Notes under the pieces: model-generated
What the model was told of the DNA's origin: nothing
Databases searched by the model: none
Seen by the model: the letters and a program-made list of their open reading frames with translations, nothing else
DNA from: Candidatus Schekmanbacteria bacterium RIFCSPLOWO2_02_FULL_38_14
Lineage (GTDB): Bacteria; Schekmanbacteria; GWA2-38-11
Assembly (NCBI GenBank): GCA_001790855.1
Contig: MGDH01000002.1
Location: 1-12,217 of the forward strand
Direction: 5' to 3'
DNA: 12,217 bases
Position numbers and translations under genes: made by a program
Part shown: positions 6,296-12,217 of the stretch, piece by piece
Layout: each line of letters starts with the position of its first letter
How positions within the stretch are numbered: position 1 is the stretch's first letter

Positions 6296-6710
6296 GAAAA
6301 TATTAATTGCCAATGATGGTTCTGACGGTGCAAAGCATGCACTTCAGGTTGCCATTGACCTTTCAAAAAAATATAATGCAGATCTCCATAGTATCTCAGT
6401 TGAAGAGGGAGTACCGCACTATGCTGCGACTATTGGAGAGGTAGAAGAGTTTAAGCAGGAAGCAAACAATTATTTTAGAAAGGTCAATGAAGAAGCCGTT
6501 GAGATGGCAAAAAAAGAAGGTGTCAAGCTTCACACAAAGGTTCTGCCGGGTCATGAAGTAGAGACGGTTATTAATTATGCTAAAGATGGAAAATTCGATC
6601 TTCTTGTGATTGGCTTTATGGGCCATTCAAAAATCTTTGGAAGAGTATGGGGTTCAACTTCCCAGAACATAACAAAGCTTTCTCCCTGCACAGTGATTGT
6701 TGTGAAATAA
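6288..6710 (+). CDS. Universal stress protein (UspA family), ATP-binding type
   Basis: Encodes 140 aa, the standard single-domain Usp length. It begins MFKKILIANDGSDGAKHA, with the adenine-pocket aspartate D10, and ends VIVVK as is typical of the last beta strand. The nucleotide motif G-2x-G-9x-G-S is exact: G109, G112, G122, S123, so it should bind ATP rather than belong to the non-binding UspA subgroup. ATG 6288 overlaps the antiporter by 8 bases and has AAGGAG (6275-6280) 7 bases upstream; ATG 6285 is also possible but closer to the site. The overlap implies coupled translation and common control by the fluoride riboswitch. A regulatory role on the antiporter or a general stress role are both open. 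Usp genes are listed among known crcB-motif targets. Confidence 0.94.
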   Translation: MFKKILIANDGSDGAKHALQVAIDLSKKYNADLHSISVEEGVPHYAATIGEVEEFKQEANNYFRKVNEEAVEMAKKEGVKLHTKVLPGHEVETVINYAKDGKFDLLVIGFMGHSKIFGRVWGSTSQNITKLSPCTVIVVK

Positions 6711-6740
6711 TTCGAAACGGCGATGGAATTTGCTTGCTCA

Positions 6741-6845
6741 TCATGGAAAGATATCATTAATGTGTTGATAGACAAGATTTGAGAAAACATATCTCGCAAT
6801 TGCTCCAAGAGAGCCGCCAAGAGCTATAAATAGAATCTGTAGCAT
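6741..6845 (-). pseudogene. crcB: N-terminal remnant of crcB/fluC (fluoride channel)
   Basis: The minus strand from ATG 6845 reads MLQILFIALGGSLGAIARYV then FSNLVYQHINDIFP and stops at TGA 6743-6741. The ALGGSLGAIARY block is the N-terminal signature of CrcB/Fluc fluoride channels, and FP normally precedes the GT-x-x-VN segment of the second helix. Here two stops (TGA TGA) follow FP directly and no CrcB sequence continues in any frame I checked. Intact proteins are about 120-130 aa, so some three quarters is gone. AGGT lies about 7 bases before the ATG, so the start region looks undamaged and the loss could be recent. The fragment is convergent with usp and lies 31 bases past its stop. A 34-residue membrane peptide could still be made, but no function is suggested. 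Confidence 0.8.
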
Positions 6846-6876
6846 TAATGACCTAAAATAAATTTGTAAAAATCAC

Positions 6877-6951
6877 TGAAATATTTTCTTTTTTATATTA
6901 TAATAATATTTGTTATTTGCAATCTTAAAATACTTTTTTCATTTTGTTGAC
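6877..6951 (+). repeat. Direct repeat copy B (upstream of secA promoter)
   Basis: Diverged copy of 4929-5000. The best conserved core, TTTGCAATCTTAAAATACTT (6916-6935), differs from copy A at one base, and both copies end in TTGAC of a -35 box. The two copies are in the same orientation and enclose the riboswitch operon and the crcB remnant. Confidence 0.8.
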
Positions 6952-6976
6952 AAAGGCATTTTTTAATGGGTATAGT
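6947..6976 (+). promoter_or_regulatory. Predicted secA promoter
   Basis: TTGACA (6947-6952) is a perfect -35 box. TATAGT (6971-6976) follows after 18 bases. Transcription would begin near 6983, leaving an AT-rich leader of about 55 bases before the secA ATG. The long A/T block of repeat copy B lies just upstream. Confidence 0.7.
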
Positions 6977-7036
6977 CTAAAAAAATATTTTAAATTTAAA
7001 TTTTCAATTTCTAATTTACAATTACACAGGGTTTTT

Positions 7037-9619
7037 ATGATTGGAACACTTTTAAGGAAAGTAATAGGAAGCAAGAACGACAGGGATTTAAAGGCAATAC
7101 AACCCATTGTTGAAAGAATCAACAGCCTTGAACCTGAAATAAGAAAACTTTCTGATGTCAAACTCATGGCAAAGACCAGCGAGTTCAAAGAAAGAACCGG
7201 GAAAGGCGAGAGCCTTGATGATATTTTATGTGAATCTTTTGCAGTAGTGCGTGAAGCCTCGCGCAGGGTGCTTGGGATGAGACATTTTGATGTTCAGCTT
7301 ATCGGGGGAATGATACTTCATCAGGGAAAAATCGCTGAAATGAAAACAGGAGAGGGCAAGACCCTTGTTGCAACGCTTTCTGTTTATCTCAATGCGCTTA
7401 CAGGGAAAGGTGTCCATGTAGTTACAGTTAATGATTACCTTGCAAGAAGAGACAGTGAATGGATGGGAGGAATATATAAATTCCTTGGGCTTTCAGTAGG
7501 CCTTATCCAGCATGATATGTATGATGAGAAGAGAAAGGAATCATATAACAGCGACATTACATACGGGACAAATAATGAGTTCGGGTTTGATTATTTGAGA
7601 GACAACATGAAATTCAGAATTGAGGATTACTGCCAGAGGGAACTCAACTATGCCATTGTTGATGAGGTTGACAGCATATTGGTTGATGAGGCAAGGACAC
7701 CGCTCATAATTTCAGGGCCTACAGAGGAATCAACTGACAAGTATTATATCATCAATAAGCTTGTTCCAAGGCTGAAGGTTGAAACTGATTATAAAATAGA
7801 TGAAAAGGCAAGGACAGTCTCCCTGAGTGAAGATGGCGTTGCAAAGGCAGAGAAGTTTTTAAATATTGACAATCTTTATGACCCTAAAAACATTGAGCTG
7901 ATTCATCACGTCCATCAGGCTCTGAAGGCTTATACGCTGTTTAAAAGAGATGTGGATTATGTCGTGAATGAAGGGGAGGTAGTTATCGTTGATGAATTCA
8001 CAGGAAGATTGATGCCGGGAAGACGTTACAGCGAAGGGCTTCATCAGGCACTTGAGGCAAAAGAGAATGTAAAAATTGCCAATGAAAACCAGACCCTTGC
8101 CACAATTACTTTTCAGAATTATTTCAGAATGTACAAAAAACTTGCAGGAATGACAGGCACTGCAGACACTGAGGCGGAGGAGTTTCATAAAATCTATAAA
8201 CTTGAGGTTGCTGTAATCCCGGCAAACAAGCCTTTAAACAGAAAAGAGCACCCGGATATAATTTACAGAACTGTTCAGGAAAAGTTCAAGGCAGTGGTCA
8301 CTGAGATTGAGGATTATTACAGGAGAGAGCAGCCTGTCCTTGTTGGAACAATTTCAATTGAGAAATCCGAGCTTCTGAGCAGCATACTGAAGAAAAAGGG
8401 AATTTCCCACAATGTTCTCAATGCCAAGTACCACGAAAAAGAAGCTGAGATAGTAGCTCAGGCAGGAAGAAAGGGAAATATAACGATTGCCACAAACATG
8501 GCTGGAAGAGGAACAGACATCGTGCTTGGAGGAGTTGACCCTGAGACAAAAGAGAAAGACCCTGAGAGAGAAGCAGATGTGGTAAAGCTTGGAGGGCTTC
8601 ATATCCTTGGTACTGAGAGACACGAGAGCAGGCGTATTGATAATCAGTTAAGAGGAAGGTCAGGAAGGCAGGGAGACCCGGGTTCCTCAAGATTCTATCT
8701 CTCGATGGAAGACGACCTGCTGCGGATTTTTGGAATGGAAAAGACTTCAAACCTAATGAAAAGAATAGGGATGGAAGAGGACCAGCCAATAGAGCATCCG
8801 TGGGTTTCAAAATCCATTGAGCGGGCACAGAAGAATGTGGAAGCACATAACTTCAGCATAAGGAAACAGCTTCTTGAATATGATGATGTTATGAACAAGC
8901 AGAGAGAGGTTATTTACGAGCAGAGAAGAATGGTGCTTGAAAGCGAAAACCTTGAGGATGCTGTTTCAGATATGATTGATGATATAGTAGAAGGGATTTA
9001 TAATACTTACGAGGGTGAAGAGGATTTAGAGACACAGAAAAAAGAAATTGAGGATGCTATATACAGGCAGTTCAGGACAGACAGGGATGACAGCGGAATA
9101 AATTTTGAAGGGCTTGAGAAAGAAGAGCAGGTGCAGAAGGTGTCAGGATTTTTAAAAGAGATTTACGGGAAGAAAAGAGAGGAGAGAAGGGAAAAGATTG
9201 GCGAGCGGGCAGATAACATAGAGAGAATGGTTATGCTTCAGGTAATTGACAATCTCTGGAAAGACAATCTCCTTGCAATGGACCACCTCAAGGAAGGGAT
9301 AGGCCTGAGGGGATACGGGCAAAGGGACCCGCTTGTTGAATACAAGAGAGAAGGATATGAGATGTTTCAGAATATGATTGAGAGGATAAAGGAAGAGACA
9401 GTTGACCATCTCTTTAAGATTGAACTTGTAAGCGACCAGGAAATTTATGAGAGTTCTCAGAGGAGGTTGAAGGATATTTCAATGAACAGGGGAGAAGGGG
9501 AAGAGAAGAAAAAACCTTCAAAGAGAGAAAGCGGAAAGGTAGGAAGGAATGACCCGTGCCCGTGCGGAAGCGGAAAGAAATACAAAAAATGCTGCGGAAT
9601 GATTGGGGCAACAGCTTAA
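7037..9619 (+). CDS. secA: Preprotein translocase ATPase SecA
   Basis: Encodes 860 aa, a full-length SecA that drives preproteins through SecYEG. Walker A is MKTGEGKT with K108 and T109, Walker B/DEAD-like [14 protein letters not shown] starts at D209, and the second motor domain carries the [12 protein letters not shown] and [13 protein letters not shown] motifs. The helical scaffold and wing domains are intact. The C-terminal SEC-C tail [16 protein letters not shown] has zinc ligands C841, C843, C852 and C853, which bind SecB or the ribosome in species that have been studied. ATG 7037 is chosen: AGG (7028-7030) lies 6 bases upstream and [16 protein letters not shown] is a normal SecA N-terminus, whereas the frame upstream to 6944 runs through the promoter. 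The gene appears monocistronic, followed by short direct repeats and a hairpin. Confidence 0.99.
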   Translation: MIGTLLRKVIGSKNDRDLKAIQPIVERINSLEPEIRKLSDVKLMAKTSEFKERTGKGESLDDILCESFAVVREASRRVLGMRHFDVQLIGGMILHQGKIAEMKTGEGKTLVATLSVYLNALTGKGVHVVTVNDYLARRDSEWMGGIYKFLGLSVGLIQHDMYDEKRKESYNSDITYGTNNEFGFDYLRDNMKFRIEDYCQRELNYAIVDEVDSILVDEARTPLIISGPTEESTDKYYIINKLVPRLKVETDYKIDEKARTVSLSEDGVAKAEKFLNIDNLYDPKNIELIHHVHQALKAYTLFKRDVDYVVNEGEVVIVDEFTGRLMPGRRYSEGLHQALEAKENVKIANENQTLATITFQNYFRMYKKLAGMTGTADTEAEEFHKIYKLEVAVIPANKPLNRKEHPDIIYRTVQEKFKAVVTEIEDYYRREQPVLVGTISIEKSELLSSILKKKGISHNVLNAKYHEKEAEIVAQAGRKGNITIATNMAGRGTDIVLGGVDPETKEKDPEREADVVKLGGLHILGTERHESRRIDNQLRGRSGRQGDPGSSRFYLSMEDDLLRIFGMEKTSNLMKRIGMEEDQPIEHPWVSKSIERAQKNVEAHNFSIRKQLLEYDDVMNKQREVIYEQRRMVLESENLEDAVSDMIDDIVEGIYNTYEGEEDLETQKKEIEDAIYRQFRTDRDDSGINFEGLEKEEQVQKVSGFLKEIYGKKREERREKIGERADNIERMVMLQVIDNLWKDNLLAMDHLKEGIGLRGYGQRDPLVEYKREGYEMFQNMIERIKEETVDHLFKIELVSDQEIYESSQRRLKDISMNRGEGEEKKKPSKRESGKVGRNDPCPCGSGKKYKKCCGMIGATA

Positions 9620-9626
9620 AGATAAT

Positions 9627-9657
9627 AGTGAATAGTTGTTAGTGAACAGTGAATAGT
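9627..9657 (+). repeat. Three short direct repeats after secA
   Basis: The 10-mer AGTGAAYAGT occurs at 9627-9636, 9641-9650 and 9648-9657, the last two overlapping by three bases. Such AGTGAATAGT-type strings are common low-complexity intergenic repeats. No function is suggested. Confidence 0.6.
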
Positions 9658-9716
9658 AGTGAGGGGCGTTCAGCTTTTGAGTGTTGATTGCAGATTTCTG
9701 GCTGGTAAATGTAGCT

Positions 9717-9738
9717 GCAGAGCGAAGCTCTGCTTTTT
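9717..9738 (+). terminator. Terminator-like hairpin after secA
   Basis: GCAGAGC (9717-9723) and GCTCTGC (9727-9733) form a perfect 7-bp stem on a GAA loop, followed directly by TTTTT (9734-9738). It fits an intrinsic terminator for secA. It ends only 8 bases before the ATG of the TPR lipoprotein, so that gene would need transcription starting within or after the hairpin, or read-through. Confidence 0.7.
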
Positions 9739-9746
9739 GATTTGTT

Positions 9747-10502
9747 ATGAAAACAGTCAATAATATTTTCGTTTTGTTTCTGGTTATTTCATTATTCTCC
9801 TGCGTTTCAGCTCAGGTTAAAGAAAAAAGGATTCAGGAATCATACTTTCATTATAACACAGGGATTAGTTACCTGAAACAAAACAAATTTCCTGAAGCAA
9901 AAGCCGAGTTTGGCATCGCCATAGATAAGAACCCTGAAAACCCTGAACTCCACAATGCTGCAGGCTTGGCAAACACAAAGCTTTCAGATTATGATGAGGC
10001 GGTCAGGTGCTTTAAAAGGGCTTTGAGGCTTGACCCCGGTTTTTCAGAAGCCAGATATGGTTTTGCATTAACCCTTGCACTGCAGAAGAAATTTGATGAT
10101 GCAGTCAAGGAATGGAAAAGGGTTTTGGAAGACACTGCATACCACTATCCGGAAAGAGTTCACTTTAATATGGCAAATGCCTACTTTGAACTCGGGGATT
10201 TTGAATCTGCAAGAGAAAATTATAATGCTGTCCTTCGGATTTATCCTGACAATTTGATGTCCCGTTTTTATCTTGGAAAAATTTATGAGAAAAACGGGAA
10301 ATATGAGCTTGCCTGTGAGGAATACAGAAAATCCACACGAATAGATAAGGCATTTGTTCCTGCCCATTTCAGTCTTGGTGAGAATTATTTTAAAATGAAA
10401 AAAGAGAGAGAAGCCATTGAGGAGTTTGAAATGGTTCTTATGCTTGACCCGGATTCAAGTTTAGGCAAAGAGGCTAAGAGGTATCTTGAAAGGCTGAAAT
10501 GA
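9747..10502 (+). CDS. TPR-repeat lipoprotein, PilW/PilF-like
   Basis: Encodes 251 aa. The N-terminus is a lipoprotein signal with lipobox LFSC, Cys19 being the lipidated residue. The rest is six consecutive TPR units from about residue 35 to 245, each with the W/Y-x-x-LG...Y-F...A...P spacing, the second and sixth ending in LDPG/LDPDS. The overall plan, a lipid-anchored six-TPR superhelix, matches PilW/PilF pilotins for type IV pilus secretins, but such TPR lipoproteins also serve other envelope machines, and no pilus gene is in the window. ATG 9747 is the only reasonable start, since it opens the signal peptide, yet it has no visible Shine-Dalgarno and lies directly behind the hairpin at 9717-9738. 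A MITE-like element follows the stop. Confidence 0.85.
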   Translation: MKTVNNIFVLFLVISLFSCVSAQVKEKRIQESYFHYNTGISYLKQNKFPEAKAEFGIAIDKNPENPELHNAAGLANTKLSDYDEAVRCFKRALRLDPGFSEARYGFALTLALQKKFDDAVKEWKRVLEDTAYHYPERVHFNMANAYFELGDFESARENYNAVLRIYPDNLMSRFYLGKIYEKNGKYELACEEYRKSTRIDKAFVPAHFSLGENYFKMKKEREAIEEFEMVLMLDPDSSLGKEAKRYLERLK

Positions 10503-10534
10503 AGTGTTAGCGTTTTCTCATAGCTATTTTCGTG

Positions 10535-10679
10535 TGTCATTGCGAGGGAACAAAGCGACCGAAGCAATCTATTTTCAAGCTTTAAGCTCAAATAGCAGGC
10601 TTTGAATTTTTAAGCACATCTATTTTACTAATAGCTGTCAGTATTATGATGAGATTGCTTCGCTTTGCTCGCAATGACA
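10535..10679. mobile_element. 145-bp MITE-like inverted repeat (TGTCATTGCGAG type)
   Basis: The left end reads TGTCATTGCGAG then GGAACAAAGCGACC and GAAGCAATCT (10535-10570). The right end (10652-10679), reverse-complemented, is TGTCATTGCGAG then CAAAGCG and AAGCAATCT. The arms match over 28 bases, the left arm having two extra 4-base insertions (GGAA and ACCG). The 81-base centre is AT-rich and has no open frame. The TGTCATTGCGAG...GAAGCAATCT end pair is a widely dispersed inverted repeat in many bacterial genomes, generally regarded as a non-autonomous element. It lies directly between the TPR gene and the radical SAM gene, its right end reaching past two in-frame start codons of the latter. 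Confidence 0.88.
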
Positions 10680-10694
10680 AAAAACAGAAAATTT

Positions 10695-11612
10695 ATGAAG
10701 AAAGCATCAATAGAAACTCCATCATACATAAAGATTTTTAACAGAGGATTCCTTCCTGATAGAATTAAAAAACTAAAAGAGATTCTAAGCGAATGTACTC
10801 TCTGCCCCCGCAATTGCAGGGTTGACAGAGTAAGAGGAGAAAAGGGATTTTGCAAGGGAGGAGCAAATGCGCGTGTTTCATCTGTTGAGCCGCATTTCGG
10901 AGAAGAGGCTCCACTTGTAGGAAGAAACGGCTCAGGGACAATTTTTTTCACTTATTGCAATTTAGGATGTGTCTTTTGCCAGAACTATGACATAAGCCAT
11001 TTAGGGCATGGAGAAGAACTTCCTGCTTCAGAACTTGCTTCACAGATGCTATATCTGCAGGGGATAGGTTGCCATAATATAAATCTTGTTACACCTACTC
11101 ATTTTGTACCACAGATTGTAGAGGCACTTGAGATAGCAATAAAAGATGGCTTAAGGCTTCCAGTTGTATTTAATTGTGGAGGATATGAATCAGTAGAGGT
11201 ATTGAAATTGCTTGAGGGGATTATTGATATATACATGCCTGATGCAAAGTTCAGTGATGAAAATGTATCAGAGAGATTCTGCCATGCTAAGGATTATTAC
11301 AAAATTTTAAAAGAGGCTTTGAAAGAAATGCACAGGCAGGTCGGTGTTTTAAAAACTGATGAGACGGGAATAGCTTCCAGAGGAGTACTTATCAGGCATC
11401 TTGTGATGCCAAATAATTTAGCAGGCTCTGAAGAGGTCTTGAGGTTTGTAGCTCAAGAGCTTTCTACTGAAAGCTACGTGAATATAATGAGACAGTATTA
11501 TCCATGCTATAAAGCAGGGGATTACCCGGAGATTTCAAGAAGCATAACGCCACAGGAATATAATAGAGCATGTGAGATTGGGAAATCATATGGGCTGCAC
11601 AGAGGATTTTAA
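10695..11612 (+). CDS. Radical SAM protein, PflX-like (COG1313)
   Basis: Encodes 305 aa. The radical SAM cluster motif is CNLGCVFC with C88, C92 and C95, which bind the 4Fe-4S cluster that cleaves S-adenosylmethionine. A second cysteine set precedes it, CTLCPRNCRV...KGFC (C34, C37, C41, C53), characteristic of the PflX/COG1313 group and suggestive of an additional metal site. GSGTIFF before the cluster and the NLVTPTHFVPQI segment also fit this family. The name reflects similarity to pyruvate formate-lyase activases; no glycyl radical enzyme partner is present here, and the true substrate is unknown. ATG 10695 is chosen because ATG 10674 and TTG 10665 lie within the right arm of the MITE, but 10674 remains possible. 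No Shine-Dalgarno is seen for either, so the insertion may have changed the native start region. Confidence 0.9.
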   Translation: MKKASIETPSYIKIFNRGFLPDRIKKLKEILSECTLCPRNCRVDRVRGEKGFCKGGANARVSSVEPHFGEEAPLVGRNGSGTIFFTYCNLGCVFCQNYDISHLGHGEELPASELASQMLYLQGIGCHNINLVTPTHFVPQIVEALEIAIKDGLRLPVVFNCGGYESVEVLKLLEGIIDIYMPDAKFSDENVSERFCHAKDYYKILKEALKEMHRQVGVLKTDETGIASRGVLIRHLVMPNNLAGSEEVLRFVAQELSTESYVNIMRQYYPCYKAGDYPEISRSITPQEYNRACEIGKSYGLHRGF

Positions 11613-11631
11613 AGAAATCAAAAATAAAAAA

Positions 11632-11913
11632 TCATCTGAAGTTTCGCAAATACCTTTTCACCTCATCATGGTCGCCAACTAAGACTAAATAGAAAGTATC
11701 ACCTTCCTCTTTCATAACTACCCGCAGTCTTATATCAATCCTGAATTCATATTTATCATGGTTTATCTTTTTAAACCTAAATCCGTATGGAGTTTGGCTT
11801 GTAATAAGAAAATTATTGAAGATTTCTAAACTTTTAGCGAGCCGTTCTTTTTCTTGAGAGGTTAATTTCTTAACTGAGCGTTCAAAGGAGGGAAGAATAG
11901 ATATCTTCTTCAT
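11632..11913 (-). CDS. RelE/ParE-family toxin
   Basis: Encodes 93 aa, typical of RelE/ParE toxins. MKKISILPSFERSVKKL followed by a helical hairpin (TSQEKERLAKSLEIF), the basic central strands FRFKKINHDKYEFRI and RLRVVMKEE, and the closing VGDHDEVKRYLRNF are the family pattern. Most relatives are ribosome-dependent mRNA endonucleases (RelE) or gyrase poisons (ParE); the basic surface and the DHDEV-RYL ending lean to the RelE side. The ATG overlaps the antitoxin stop in an ATGA, so translation is coupled and toxin yield depends on antitoxin translation. It ends 19 bases from the convergent radical SAM gene. Confidence 0.85.
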   Translation of the reverse strand: MKKISILPSFERSVKKLTSQEKERLAKSLEIFNNFLITSQTPYGFRFKKINHDKYEFRIDIRLRVVMKEEGDTFYLVLVGDHDEVKRYLRNFR

Positions 11914-12173
11914 TTAGTTATCTTTTTGATATAGCCCGAAAATTCCTTCCCCACTTTTACTGTTCTGGCTTTACCCTTTTCTTTTTCAACTATTTTATCA
12001 ATAGAATTTAACTCCTGGGGAGTGTATTTGGGCTCAAGTTCGACAGGAATAAGTTTTATGCAGTTTCCATCAACAGCCACAGAGAATAATTCGTTTGGTT
12101 TTAAGTTCAGTTTTTTTACTATCTCTTTAGGAAGGGTTATCTGATTTTTTGTTTTTAGCTTTGTTATAGTCAT
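11910..12173 (-). CDS. AbrB/MazE-type (SpoVT-AbrB domain) antitoxin
   Basis: Encodes 87 aa. The N-terminal half, MTITKLKTKNQITLPKEIVK then LNLKPNELFSVAVDGNCIKLIPV, is a swapped-hairpin AbrB/MazE DNA-binding domain, with the diagnostic KNQITLPKEI motif at residues 9-18. The C-terminal half (about 45-87) is charged and probably flexible, the part that wraps the toxin in such pairs. AGAGGTG (plus-strand 12181-12187) lies 7 bases before the ATG, a strong ribosome binding site. A TATATT hexamer on the minus strand (12194-12199) may be the -10 box; its -35 would be at or beyond the window end. Autorepression by the antitoxin or the complex is expected from the family. Confidence 0.9.
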   Translation of the reverse strand: MTITKLKTKNQITLPKEIVKKLNLKPNELFSVAVDGNCIKLIPVELEPKYTPQELNSIDKIVEKEKGKARTVKVGKEFSGYIKKITK

Positions 12174-12217
12174 TATTTTTCACCTCTGGTAAGAATATAT
12201 AACATATCAGAAAGCAT

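Noticed and set aside
6575-6820. Minus-strand frame of 81 codons overlapping usp and the crcB remnant
   Set aside because: It is in a different frame from the recognisable CrcB peptide and runs antisense through the Usp ATP-binding motif, so it is not a gene.
6944-7036. Extended SecA N-terminus from TTG 6944
   Set aside because: The extension overlaps the -35/-10 promoter, and ATG 7037 has a ribosome binding site and the normal SecA N-terminus.
8418-8846. Long minus-strand open frame (142 codons) inside secA
   Set aside because: It is antisense to a fully conserved SecA motor region, has a low-complexity Leu/Ser/Phe composition and no ribosome binding site, so it is a coding shadow.
9627-9657. 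Iteron-type origin or regulator binding array after secA
   Set aside because: There are only three short, irregularly spaced AGTGAAYAGT copies, no replication gene and no AT-rich unwinding region pattern; it looks like a common intergenic low-complexity repeat.

Overview
The window is AT-rich bacterial DNA with short intergenic gaps. It most likely comes from an uncultured Gram-negative-type bacterium: it carries two predicted lipoproteins with lipoboxes, a PilW-like TPR lipoprotein, an M23 envelope peptidase and a SecA with a SEC-C zinc tail. No rRNA, tRNA or CRISPR array is visible, so lineage cannot be fixed. The abundance of small palindromic and MITE-like repeats recalls genomes of uncultured phyla known mainly from metagenomes; that is an impression, not a placement.

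Layout. Positions 1-192 are a perfect 96-bp tandem duplication at the window edge, inside the 3' end of a gene for a secreted surface-type protein that ends at 502. A strong intrinsic terminator (536-570) follows, then a small unrecognised lipoprotein (576-1019), a REP-like imperfect palindrome (1027-1084) and an M23 peptidase (1217-2143). On the minus strand, rmuC (3526-4908) and a membrane-anchored metallophosphoesterase (2265-3524) form a tightly coupled pair. A double-hairpin palindromic repeat sits between the convergent genes (2205-2254), and a related one is embedded in frame in the phosphoesterase gene (3100-3151).

The most interesting part is 4929-6951, a fluoride-response locus. A consensus promoter leads into a fluoride (crcB-motif) riboswitch fused to an intrinsic terminator. 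Downstream lie a CPA-type cation:proton antiporter with a T-D motif at the usual N-D/D-D site and, overlapping it, a universal stress protein with an intact ATP motif. On the opposite strand just after usp lies a 34-codon N-terminal stump of crcB/fluC, the canonical fluoride channel gene, still with a ribosome binding site. The locus is bracketed by two diverged direct repeats of about 72-75 bp, each ending in the -35 box of a promoter: one drives the riboswitch operon, the other secA. The cassette may therefore have been inserted at, or captured with, a copy of the secA promoter region.

The remainder is secA (7037-9619), a terminator-like hairpin, a six-TPR lipoprotein (9747-10502), a 145-bp MITE-like inverted repeat (10535-10679) that abuts or overlaps the start of a PflX-like (COG1313) radical SAM gene (10695-11612), and a minus-strand toxin-antitoxin pair with an AbrB/MazE-type antitoxin and a RelE/ParE toxin (12173 down to 11632).
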